Assembly (NCBI GenBank): GCA_025999735.1
Contig: BNXR01000103.1
Span: 1 to 6,256 of the forward strand
Length of the DNA stretch: 6,256 nt
Direction of reading: 5' to 3'
Origin: Bacteroidia bacterium
Lineage (GTDB): Bacteria; Bacteroidota; Bacteroidia; Bacteroidales; Marinifilaceae
Position numbers and translations under genes: made by a program. Of the stretch, positions 1 to 4,883 are shown piece after piece (the first letter of the stretch is position 1; the number at the start of each line of letters is the position of its first letter). The notes below the pieces were generated by a model, which did no database searches, was not told where the DNA came from, and saw only the letters and a list, made by a program, of their open reading frames with translations.

Positions 1-226
1 TACCTTGTTGGGCAAGCAAGGCATGTAACCGCTCTACACCGTAAAAGGGAGTTTTCAAGTATTGTTTGTCCAAAAAAGACAGGATGTCAAGGTTCGTTTT
101 ACTTTCCTGGGATGGTTGATAATAAAACCCGCTACGACTCAACGAAAGCAAACTACTTTGCCGTTTTATGCTCATCATTTTGGACTGCCGATTAATCATC
201 GTTTTACGCTGTTGTACGGGTATCAT
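1..226 (-). CDS. IS3-family transposase OrfB, N-terminal part (runs off window)
   Basis: This frame is open from the slippery run through position 1 and would give the catalytic (DDE integrase) half of the transposase. From the ATG at 226 it encodes 75 residues starting MIPVQQRKTMINRQSKMMSI. Family hallmarks are LSLSRSGFYYQP (residues 28-37), matching the OrfB 'S.S.YYR' segment, and FYGVERLHALLAQQG (61-75), matching the 'YG.RR....L...G' motif before the rve integrase core. The DDE core itself lies outside the window, so integrity of the transposase cannot be judged. The normal product is probably an OrfAB fusion made by -1 frameshifting. The start given is the first ATG of this frame, not a proven initiation site. 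Confidence 0.85.
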   Translation of the reverse strand, partial: MIPVQQRKTMINRQSKMMSIKRQSSLLSLSRSGFYYQPSQESKTNLDILSFLDKQYLKTPFYGVERLHALLAQQG

Positions 227-507
227 AGCAACTTTTTTTTTAACCAATCATTATCCACTTTCAACTGACCGATCTGCTTATACAGCTCGTTAATCAATGC
301 CTCACTTGTATCTTTTTTGGGGTGTGGTTCCGAAAAAATTTTGCCACTTTGTTGCTGTAACTCCTTTTTCCAAGCATTTATCACACTGGGATGCAGATTA
401 TACTGCTTACTCAGCTCTGATACACTTGAACGTTCCTGCAAGGCTGCAATGGCAACCTTAGCCTTAAAATCCGCTGTAAATTTCCTTCTTACTGTTTTTG
501 CTTCCAT
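223..507 (-). CDS. IS3-family transposase OrfA (helix-turn-helix, Tnp_1/HTH_Tnp_IS3 type)
   Basis: This 94-residue protein is the DNA-binding half of the transposase and recognises the element's ends. Residues 7-50 are the characteristic IS3 OrfA helix-turn-helix: RRKFTADFKAKVAIAALQE, then SVSELSKQYNLHPSVINAWK. Residues 70-94 form a leucine-rich coiled coil (LINELYKQIGQLKVDNDWL) of the kind that lets OrfA dimerise and pair with OrfAB. The length is normal for the family. The frame ends with three lysine codons in an A-run and a TGA that overlaps the first ATG of orfB as ATGA. Translation of orfB can therefore come from -1 frameshifting or from coupled restart. The ATG at 507 is the only sensible start; it has no clear Shine-Dalgarno sequence. 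Confidence 0.93.
   Translation of the reverse strand: MEAKTVRRKFTADFKAKVAIAALQERSSVSELSKQYNLHPSVINAWKKELQQQSGKIFSEPHPKKDTSEALINELYKQIGQLKVDNDWLKKKLL
232..241 (-). other. Putative -1 programmed frameshift site (A9G run)
   Basis: On the minus strand nine A's are followed by G at the end of orfA. Read in the orfA frame this gives A AAA AAG, the classic heptamer for -1 frameshifting in IS3 elements. Slipping back one base joins orfA directly to the open orfB frame (V-A-M-I-P-V...). The orfA stop follows two codons later. Confidence 0.75.
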
Positions 508-600
508 TACACTTCATTTTTTGCGCAAAAGTACACTTTAAGTCCGTGTCCAAAAAATGGGGAGTACCATAGTTGTGTTCGCACCATAAAAACATAATCA

Positions 601-633
601 AGTTAGGCAAAGCACTTTTCGCTTTGCCCTACT
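601..633. other. Imperfect hairpin beside the IS end
   Basis: The arms AGTTAGGCAAAGC (601-613) and GCTTTGCCCTACT (621-633) pair over 13 positions with two mismatches around a 7-nt loop; the inner 8 bp are perfect. It is followed by A's on the plus strand, so it is not a good plus-strand terminator. It lies just outside the IS end and about 130 bp upstream of the first toxin promoter. Its role is unknown. Confidence 0.5.
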
Positions 634-670
634 AAAAAAGATAAAACGTTCTTTGACATATTGGTTTACA

Positions 671-771
671 CGATTTTTATGTGTGGGTTAAATTTTGTAT
701 CTTTCCCCTATAAATTTTGTCTGATATTTTTATGCGGTTGTGTGTAATTTGAAATTTTATGCTAACTTTGC
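671..771 (+). repeat. Intergenic promoter repeat, copy 1 (diverged)
   Basis: This is one of three copies of a noncoding repeat that each precede a toxin-antitoxin operon. Positions 702-736 are identical over 35 bases to 3980-4014 and 4802-4836, followed by a near-identical promoter segment to 771. Compared with the other copies it has about 16 extra bases between the CGATTTTTATGT segment (671-682) and the 35-bp block. A weak continuation further left is suggested by TTCGCTTTG at 618-626, which also begins copy 3 at the same distance from CGATTTT. Confidence 0.8.
737..770 (+). promoter_or_regulatory. Bacteroidota-type promoter of PIN toxin operon 1
   Basis: A perfect -7 box TAACTTTG (TAnnTTTG consensus) lies at 763-770, with a GTTG at 737-740 as the -33 element, 22 bp apart. 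Transcription would start a few bases after 770, leaving a leader of about 20 nt before the ATG at 795. The other two copies carry TTTG at the -33 position, so this copy may be slightly weaker. Confidence 0.7.
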
Positions 772-794
772 GGGGTAGATAATATACAATTTAG

Positions 795-1256
795 ATGAAA
801 CAGCGTTTTTATTTTGATACATCGGTTTTTGGTGGTGTGTATGATGCAGAGTTTGATGTGGTTTCTCTGCAACTTTTTGAAAAAGTAAAGTCCGGTGAAA
901 TTGTGTGTATCTATTCTGATTTAACCGTTGGAGAACTTGAAAATGCACCACAAAGAGTTAGAAATTTTATGAACACTCTGCCCAAAGAAAATTTAGAGTT
1001 TGTTGTAATATCCGACGAAAGTCTTGCTTTGGCTCGCCAATATACCGCAGAGAGAGTTGTAGGAGAGACCAGTTTTGACGATTGTGTGCACATTGCGTTG
1101 GCAACCATTCACAAGGCAGATATTCTTGTGAGTTGGAATTTTAAACATATTGTAAATATTTATCGCATAAGAGGATATAATTCTATAAATATACGTCAGG
1201 GGTACGTAGCCCTTGAAATTCGTTCACCTAAAGATATTATTGAGTATGGGAACTAA
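795..1256 (+). CDS. PIN-domain ribonuclease toxin
   Basis: This 153-residue protein looks like a PIN-fold Mg2+-dependent ribonuclease, the toxin of a type II toxin-antitoxin pair. The N-terminus MKQRFYFDTSVFGG carries the first acidic residue (D8). An acidic residue in GELENAP (E47 or E49) is the second, and SFDDCVHIALA (D95/D96) is the third. LVSWNFKHIVN (112-121) matches the 'WNFKH' strand typical of this PIN subgroup. The family match rests on these motifs; RNase activity and targets are inferred. It is first in its operon, with the antitoxin second, overlapping its last 11 bases: the reverse of the usual antitoxin-first order. The start at 795 lies just behind a good promoter and the D8 motif fits it. 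No Shine-Dalgarno sequence is visible. Confidence 0.85.
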   Translation: MKQRFYFDTSVFGGVYDAEFDVVSLQLFEKVKSGEIVCIYSDLTVGELENAPQRVRNFMNTLPKENLEFVVISDESLALARQYTAERVVGETSFDDCVHIALATIHKADILVSWNFKHIVNIYRIRGYNSINIRQGYVALEIRSPKDIIEYGN

Positions 1257-1404
1257 CGTAAAAACAATTGAGAAAGAGTTTGATTCTGTAAAAACATTCA
1301 GAGCCATCAAAGAGAAAATATCAAAAGATATTTTCCAAATGACGTTGCCGCAAATAAAAGAATATTTGCAGAAACAAAAGTTTAATACACCTTGTTCGGC
1401 GTAG
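1246..1404 (+). CDS. Small antitoxin-like protein, partner of PIN toxin
   Basis: This 52-residue protein begins at an ATG inside the last codons of the PIN gene and overlaps it by 11 bases, so translation is probably coupled. The core FDSVKTFRAIKEKISKDI (residues 12-29), followed by a helical MTLPQIKEYLQKQK (32-45), resembles the short 'K.FD.VK..R.IR.K.SKE...M' antitoxins often found next to PIN toxins in Bacteroidota and Cyanobacteria. It would bind and neutralise the neighbouring toxin. The frame also contains an upstream ATG at 1213, but that would overlap the toxin by 44 bases and add residues outside the family pattern, so 1246 is preferred. The tail NTPCSA is not family-like and may be junction sequence. 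Confidence 0.75.
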   Translation: MGTNVKTIEKEFDSVKTFRAIKEKISKDIFQMTLPQIKEYLQKQKFNTPCSA

Positions 1405-1414
1405 CGTCCACGCC
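1398..1414 (+). other. Small GC-rich hairpin at end of antitoxin gene
   Basis: GGCGT (1398-1402) and ACGCC (1410-1414) form a perfect 5-bp stem with a 7-nt loop, spanning the antitoxin stop codon. No T-tract follows directly, so it is at best an accessory to the terminator 17 bases downstream. Confidence 0.35.
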
Positions 1415-1430
1415 ATTTCATTATTTTCTT

Positions 1431-1473
1431 AATCGTGTAAGCCAATATCAAAAAGGGCTGCACGATTTTTTTT
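1431..1473 (+). terminator. Rho-independent terminator after PIN operon 1
   Basis: AATCGTG (1431-1437) pairs with CACGATT (1461-1467). An inner AGCC/GGCT pairing extends the stem with a small bulge, and a run of eight T's starts within the right arm (1466-1473). This separates the toxin-antitoxin operon from the secreted-protein genes that follow. Confidence 0.75.
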
Positions 1474-1532
1474 ATTTTTAATATTCTATAAAAACAGAAA
1501 AATAACAAACACTTAAATAAAATATTCAAATT

Positions 1533-3029
1533 ATGAAAAAACCAATCTATTCACTCATCTTGATTTGTTGCCTACCTTGTAGTGTTTATGCACAATCGGG
1601 CAATACGAATGCTCAACAGAAATATATTGAGCAGCAACAACAGGCTTTTCGCAACTACGCGAGGGCAACCAATGAAAATTTCAAAAAATACAAAGATTCA
1701 CTAAACACGGTATATTCCAACTATTTAGCACAGGAATGGAAACGGTTTGAACTCTTTAAGCCCAACCCTTTAATCAAAAATCCCATTCCCAAACCACCGG
1801 TATATGACCCAAACACACCCAAGCCGGAGCCTGAGAAAGTGCCCGTTATCGGAGAACCGAAACCCGTAAAACCGGAGCCAAAACCGCAACCTGAACCTGA
1901 GCCCACACCGGAACCAAAGCCTGAACCAAAACCGGAGCCTCCGAAAGAAGACGTGCTGAAAGCTTCCTTTTACGGTACGAACATAAAACTCAAGCCTACC
2001 AAACAAAATGCACATTTAGCAGATGTAACGGAAAAAAGCGTTGCCAACTATTGGGCAGCACTTTCAAAGTGCAGTTACACGGATTGGACGAACGATGCAC
2101 AGCGACTGCAAAATGAACTCAACCTCAACGATTGGGGCACTTGCCAACTACTTAACTCACTCTTCAAAGCCTACTTCCCTACCAGTAATGCGAACGAGCA
2201 AGTCGTATTTAATGTCTTTGTACTAAATCAGTTAGGCTATCGTGCTAAGATAGGTCGCAATGCCAATCAACTTTTTGTATTGGCGGCTTTCGAGGAAGAT
2301 GTTTTTAATACTTCCTACTTCATTTTCGGCGATAAAGTGCGCTATTATCTAATCAATCCAACACATAAAGCGATTTCAAATGTTCAGACCTGTGCCGTGA
2401 ATTATGGGGGCTCAAAAAGCAATATCCGCCTATCGTTATCCGAACAGCCACATCTAAGCGTACAAACCCGAACAAAAAACTTGACTTTCAGCGGAAAATC
2501 TTACCCTATCAGTTACAACCAAAACCTGCTCGACTTTTACGACACCTATCCATTGGCATATTTCACCGTTTTTGCCGAAGCGTCCATAGACAATACTGCT
2601 TGGCAATCGGTACTATCCCAGATTAAGCCGAACGTAAGCAACAAATCGCAGGAAGAGGCTGTAAATTGGCTATTGTATTTTGTGCAATCTGCTTTTCAGT
2701 ACAAAACGGATGAAGACAATCAGGGGTACGAAAAGTGGTCATTTGCTGAGGAAACTCTTGCCTCTGCCTACTCTGATTGTGATGACCGTGCTATTTTATT
2801 TTCGCAGTTAGTACGTCATTTATTGGGCATGAAGGTAGTGCTGTTATATTACCCCGGCATACACTTGGCGACTGCTGTTAAATTCAACAATACTCAAACG
2901 AACGGCGATTACCTCACCGTTGATGGTCAAAAATACATAGTCTGTGACCCCACTTACGTCGGTGCCAACCTTGGAATGGGGATGCCTGATTTGCGGTCAG
3001 TTGCGGTGGAAGTGATAAAACTGAAATAG
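1533..3029 (+). CDS. Secreted transglutaminase-like (papain-fold) protein with proline-rich spacer
   Basis: This 498-residue protein is predicted to be exported. The signal peptide MKKPIYSLILICCLPCSVYA ends before QSG; no proper lipobox is present. Residues 25-75 are Gln/Asn/charged and probably helical (QQKYIEQQQQAFRNYARATN). Residues 84-138 form a Pro-Lys-Glu-rich spacer likely to span the envelope or set a domain away from the surface. The C-terminal domain (about 370-480) is transglutaminase-like: YSDCDDRAILFSQLVR gives the nucleophile C416, YPGIHLATAVKF gives H444, and YIVCDPTY gives D472. This Cys-His-Asp triad is complete, so it may be an active peptidase, amidase or cross-linking enzyme; its substrate is unknown. 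The middle region (150-365) has no motif I recognise. A 42-bp gap without promoter separates it from the next gene, suggesting one operon. Confidence 0.85.
   Translation: MKKPIYSLILICCLPCSVYAQSGNTNAQQKYIEQQQQAFRNYARATNENFKKYKDSLNTVYSNYLAQEWKRFELFKPNPLIKNPIPKPPVYDPNTPKPEPEKVPVIGEPKPVKPEPKPQPEPEPTPEPKPEPKPEPPKEDVLKASFYGTNIKLKPTKQNAHLADVTEKSVANYWAALSKCSYTDWTNDAQRLQNELNLNDWGTCQLLNSLFKAYFPTSNANEQVVFNVFVLNQLGYRAKIGRNANQLFVLAAFEEDVFNTSYFIFGDKVRYYLINPTHKAISNVQTCAVNYGGSKSNIRLSLSEQPHLSVQTRTKNLTFSGKSYPISYNQNLLDFYDTYPLAYFTVFAEASIDNTAWQSVLSQIKPNVSNKSQEEAVNWLLYFVQSAFQYKTDEDNQGYEKWSFAEETLASAYSDCDDRAILFSQLVRHLLGMKVVLLYYPGIHLATAVKFNNTQTNGDYLTVDGQKYIVCDPTYVGANLGMGMPDLRSVAVEVIKLK
1782..1946 (+). repeat. Proline-rich low-complexity tract (PEPKPEP-type) in the transglutaminase-like gene
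   Basis: The tract encodes about 55 residues made almost only of P, K, E and a few V/Q/T, with imperfect tandem units of CCGGAGCC / CCTGAACC / CCAAAACC. Such spacers are extended, TonB-like linkers. Slippage or recombination between the units could change the spacer length. Confidence 0.8.
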
Positions 3030-3071
3030 AGAATGAAATAATTAATCCTTAAACAATTAAAATTAAATAGT

Positions 3072-3920
3072 ATGAAAAAAGTATTTACAACAGCACTCGT
3101 CGTAGCGGTATGTGCGGGCATTGCCTTTGGGCAAGTTTCCAGTTCCACCAAGAAACAAACTGTAGGGAACTCATCCAAGGCAAAAGCCAAGACAACTACA
3201 AACACAGGCACTCGAAAAACGGGTAGCAATACCCAACGCCATCCTGCGGAGCCTGTGATGGTTTCTGTGCAAGGCGGCACTTTTACGATGGGCTGCACAG
3301 ATGAACAAGGCAACGATTGCCTGTCGGATGATGAGAAGCCGGCACATAAAGTAACGATTAGTTCCTTTTATATTGGTAAATACGAAGTAACGCAAGCGCA
3401 ATGGAAACTGATTATGGGGAGTAATCCGAGTGAATTTAAAAGCGACAACTTGCCGGTAGAGATGGTGAGTTGGACGGATGCACAAGAGTTCATTTGGCGT
3501 CTCAATGCTGCTACAGGCAAGCAATATCGCTTACCGACGGAGGCCGAATGGGAATATGCGGCGCGTGGTGGAAACAAAAGTCAAAACTATAAATACAGCG
3601 GTAGCCACAATCTAAGCAATGTAGACTGGTTTAATGACAATTCAGACGATCGGCCACACCCTGTGGGCACTAAATTGGCTAATGAGTTGGGTATTCACGA
3701 CATGAGCGGTAATGTCTGTGAGTGGTGCAGTGATTGGTTTGGCATATATTCATCCAGTCAGCAGCAAGACCCTATGGGTGCTTCTTCAGGTTCGGCCCGC
3801 GTGTATCGCGGCGGCAGCTGGGGCGGTAGTGCGACGCACTGCCGCGTGTCAAATCGCGCCTACGACGCGCCCAGCTCCCGCTACTACGACTTAGGCTTCC
3901 GCCTAGTGCTTCCGCTGTGA
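3072..3920 (+). CDS. Secreted FGE-sulfatase/SUMF1-domain protein (C-type-lectin fold), candidate DGR target
   Basis: This 282-residue protein has a signal peptide (MKKVFTTALVVAVCAGIAFG, cut before QVS) and a Ser/Thr/Lys-rich linker (22-57). An FGE-sulfatase domain runs from about 60 to the end. Landmarks in order are GGTFTMGC (68-75), FYIGKYEVTQAQW (99-111), RLPTEAEWEYAARGG (153-167), HDMSGNVCEWCSDW (209-222), RVYRGGSW (243-250) and LGFRLVL (274-280). In true FGE two cysteines five residues apart follow RGGS. Here the first position is G252 and only the second (C257) is present, so formylglycine synthesis is unlikely and a binding role fits better. The last ~40 codons are GC-rich and C-ending, unlike the rest of the gene, and resemble a DGR variable region. 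It follows the transglutaminase-like gene by 42 bp, so the two probably act together in the envelope. Confidence 0.88.
   Translation: MKKVFTTALVVAVCAGIAFGQVSSSTKKQTVGNSSKAKAKTTTNTGTRKTGSNTQRHPAEPVMVSVQGGTFTMGCTDEQGNDCLSDDEKPAHKVTISSFYIGKYEVTQAQWKLIMGSNPSEFKSDNLPVEMVSWTDAQEFIWRLNAATGKQYRLPTEAEWEYAARGGNKSQNYKYSGSHNLSNVDWFNDNSDDRPHPVGTKLANELGIHDMSGNVCEWCSDWFGIYSSSQQQDPMGASSGSARVYRGGSWGGSATHCRVSNRAYDAPSSRYYDLGFRLVLPL
3822..3917 (+). other. Candidate DGR variable region and GC-rich 3' anchor
   Basis: Codons 251-273 include long runs of NNC codons (for example gcc tac gac at 263-265; agc tcc cgc tac tac gac at 268-273) between invariant FGE-fold residues (GGSW, CRVSNR, LGFRLVL). In DGR targets of this fold, AAC/AAT codons of the template are changed only at adenines, which yields this pattern. 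The stretch 3891-3917 after it would be the GC-rich priming (IMH-like) segment. From codon 242 to 282, 33 of 41 codons end in G or C, against roughly half or fewer in the rest of the gene by eye. Template repeat and reverse transcriptase are not in the window. Confidence 0.5.
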
Positions 3921-4051
3921 GTTGTTTTTTGCGTTAGCTTTTCATTTATGCGTTTGGAATTACTCGATTTTTATGTAAATTTCCCCTATAAATTTTGTCT
4001 GATATTTTTATGCGTTTGTGTAGAATTAGAAATTTTATGCTAACTTTGCAG
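3918..4051 (+). repeat. Intergenic promoter repeat, copy 2
   Basis: This ~134-bp copy matches copy 3 over its whole length, from TGAGTTGTTT to TTTGCAG, with scattered differences mainly in 3928-3940 and 4019-4031. It begins exactly at the TGA stop of the FGE-like gene, so repeat and coding sequence abut. It contains the 35-bp block (3980-4014) identical in all three copies and ends with the promoter of the next toxin-antitoxin operon. Confidence 0.88.
4015..4048 (+). promoter_or_regulatory. Bacteroidota-type promoter of antitoxin/PIN operon 2
   Basis: TTTG at 4015-4018 and TAACTTTG at 4041-4048 match the -33/-7 consensus with a 22-bp gap. The predicted leader before the ATG at 4080 is about 25 nt and A-rich. 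Confidence 0.75.
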
Positions 4052-4079
4052 AAAAATATACTCCATAAATAAGTACATT

Positions 4080-4316
4080 ATGCTGCAAACAACTTTAACG
4101 CCCCAGAGTGCCGTATTGAGTATTCCCATCCCCGACAATTTTGTTGGCAAAAAGGTGGAGGTATGGCTTTATTTACCTGACGAGAGCAGCGTTCCGATTG
4201 CAGATGCAGAAACAAGAAACGTGCAACGTTTCAAGGGACTTTTAACGGCACAGGAAGCCGATAAATTCCAATCATATTTGCAAAAAACACGGCAAGAATG
4301 GAACAGAGATATTTAA
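4080..4316 (+). CDS. VapB-like antitoxin, partner of downstream PIN toxin
   Basis: This 78-residue protein has the two-part build of small antitoxins. The N-terminal part is strand-rich (LSIPIPDNFVGKKVEVWLYL, residues 13-32), as in AbrB/SpoVT-like or related beta-rich DNA-binding antitoxins. The C-terminal helical tail, FKGLLTAQEADKFQSYL (51-67) then TRQEWNRDI, is the family signature seen next to PIN toxins in Bacteroidota, where the tail wraps the toxin. It lies first in its operon and overlaps the toxin gene by 19 bases, so the two are translationally coupled. By analogy it would repress its own promoter, whose -7 box is at 4041-4048. The exact antitoxin family is inferred from the tail motif and context. 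Confidence 0.82.
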   Translation: MLQTTLTPQSAVLSIPIPDNFVGKKVEVWLYLPDESSVPIADAETRNVQRFKGLLTAQEADKFQSYLQKTRQEWNRDI

Positions 4317-4681
4317 TAGACAGCAACGTGCTGATTGATTATCTTGCTGAGCGCATCCCGCTTACCAAACTACATTTTGTTGAGCGGATATTTGAGCGAC
4401 AATTTATTATTTCAGTGGTGGCAAAAATAGAAGTTTTGGGATTTGACGACTTGCCTCATAAAATTGCGGCTATGGAAGATTTTGTTGCATTGGCGCAGGT
4501 AATTCCATTAGACGAAAGGATTATACAACGGACAATAATGTTGCGCCGTTGCGTTAAGAAGTTGAAAATAGGCGATGCTATAATTGCCGCTACTGCACTT
4601 GAATATAATTTTGTTTTATTGACGCGGAATGTGGATGATTTTAAGCAAATCCTTAATTTAAGAATAGAAAATTCGCATTGA
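4298..4681 (+). CDS. vapC: VapC-type PIN-domain ribonuclease toxin
   Basis: This 127-residue protein has the normal length and all acidic positions of a VapC-like PIN RNase: YLIDSNVLIDYL (D8), VVAKIEVLGF (E45), LKIGDAIIAATALEYNFVLLTRNVDDF (D93, then N111 and D113/D114). The four-acid site binds Mg2+/Mn2+ and cuts RNA; VapC toxins often cleave tRNA or rRNA, but the target here is unknown. The ATG at 4298 (in AAGAATGGAACAG) overlaps the antitoxin's last codons, the usual coupled arrangement. It is not a close relative of the first PIN toxin in this window: the two differ in length, operon order and surrounding motifs. Confidence 0.92.
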   Translation: MEQRYLIDSNVLIDYLAERIPLTKLHFVERIFERQFIISVVAKIEVLGFDDLPHKIAAMEDFVALAQVIPLDERIIQRTIMLRRCVKKLKIGDAIIAATALEYNFVLLTRNVDDFKQILNLRIENSH

Positions 4682-4740
4682 GCCGCACGCTTTCCGTGCC
4701 AGCGAATTTACAGCCGATGCCCCGCTTGGTGCATTCGCTT
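4682..4740 (+). other. GC-rich structured spacer with two inverted repeats after vapC
   Basis: GCACG (4685-4689) and CGTGC (4695-4699) form a tight 5-bp hairpin. AGCGAAT (4701-4707) and ATTCGCT (4733-4739) form a perfect 7-bp inverted repeat enclosing 25 bases. The stretch is clearly richer in GC than its flanks and has no T-tract, so it is not a standard terminator. It immediately precedes repeat copy 3 and may belong to the cassette boundary. Confidence 0.45.
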
Positions 4741-4872
4741 TGAGTTGTTTGTTGCCATCGTTTTTCATTTATGTGCTTGGAATTACTCGATTTTATGTAC
4801 TTTTCCCCTATAAATTTTGTCTGATATTTTTATGCGTTTGTGTGTAATTGGAATTTTATGCTAACTTTGCAG
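4741..4872 (+). repeat. Intergenic promoter repeat, copy 3
   Basis: This ~132-bp copy is nearly the same as copy 2 from TGAGTTGTTT through TTTGCAG and includes the invariant 35-bp block (4802-4836). Similarity to copy 2 reaches a few bases further left (TTCGCTTTGAG here, TCCGCTGTGAG there, the latter still inside the FGE-like gene). It ends with the promoter of the AbiE-like operon. Confidence 0.88.
4837..4869 (+). promoter_or_regulatory. Bacteroidota-type promoter of AbiE-like operon
   Basis: TTTG at 4837-4840 and TAACTTTG at 4862-4869 are spaced 21 bp apart, the best of the three copies relative to the usual 19-21 bp spacing. The leader to the ATG at 4931 is about 55 nt, longer than in the other two operons, and contains an inverted repeat. 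Confidence 0.75.
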
Positions 4873-4883
4873 TCGGAAATAGA

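Larger units (their letters stand above)
1..569 (-). mobile_element. IS3-family insertion sequence, partial (5' end)
   Basis: This is the upstream end of an IS3-family element read on the minus strand. It holds a complete orfA, an A-rich slippery site and the start of orfB in the -1 frame, the standard IS3 layout. The outer end is placed near 569 because the minus strand there begins TGGTACTCCCCA, followed by an AT-rich stretch and GGACAC, which resembles IS3-family terminal inverted repeats starting with TG. The other end lies before position 1, so neither the inverted repeat pair nor a target duplication can be checked. The boundary could be off by a few bases. The element points away from the toxin-antitoxin genes. 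Confidence 0.85.

Noticed and set aside
62..541. Plus-strand open frames across the insertion sequence.
   Set aside because: They lie opposite orfA and orfB, which have clear family motifs; the plus-strand products look like random sequence.
601..640. Possible integron attC site (GTTAGGC followed by a GCCCTAC arm).
   Set aside because: The GTTRRRY-like and RYYYAAC-like ends are in the wrong order for an attC core, one end lacks AAC, and there is no integrase in the window. An integron-like cassette array is not supported by sequence.
601..640. Hairpin 601-633 as a plus-strand rho-independent terminator.
   Set aside because: It is followed by A's rather than T's on the plus strand, and no plus-strand gene ends before it.
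1721..2015. Two overlapping minus-strand open frames rich in Gly/Arg/Phe.
   Set aside because: They are the reverse reading of the proline-rich PEPKPEP tract, whose biased composition avoids stops. They have no start context or family resemblance.
3072..3920. A genuine sulfatase-activating enzyme.
   Set aside because: The first of the two catalytic cysteine positions is glycine (G252), and no sulfatase gene is nearby.
671..4872. The three repeats as a CRISPR array.
   Set aside because: The copies are about 100-134 bp, lie thousands of bases apart and are separated by genes; there are no regular spacers.
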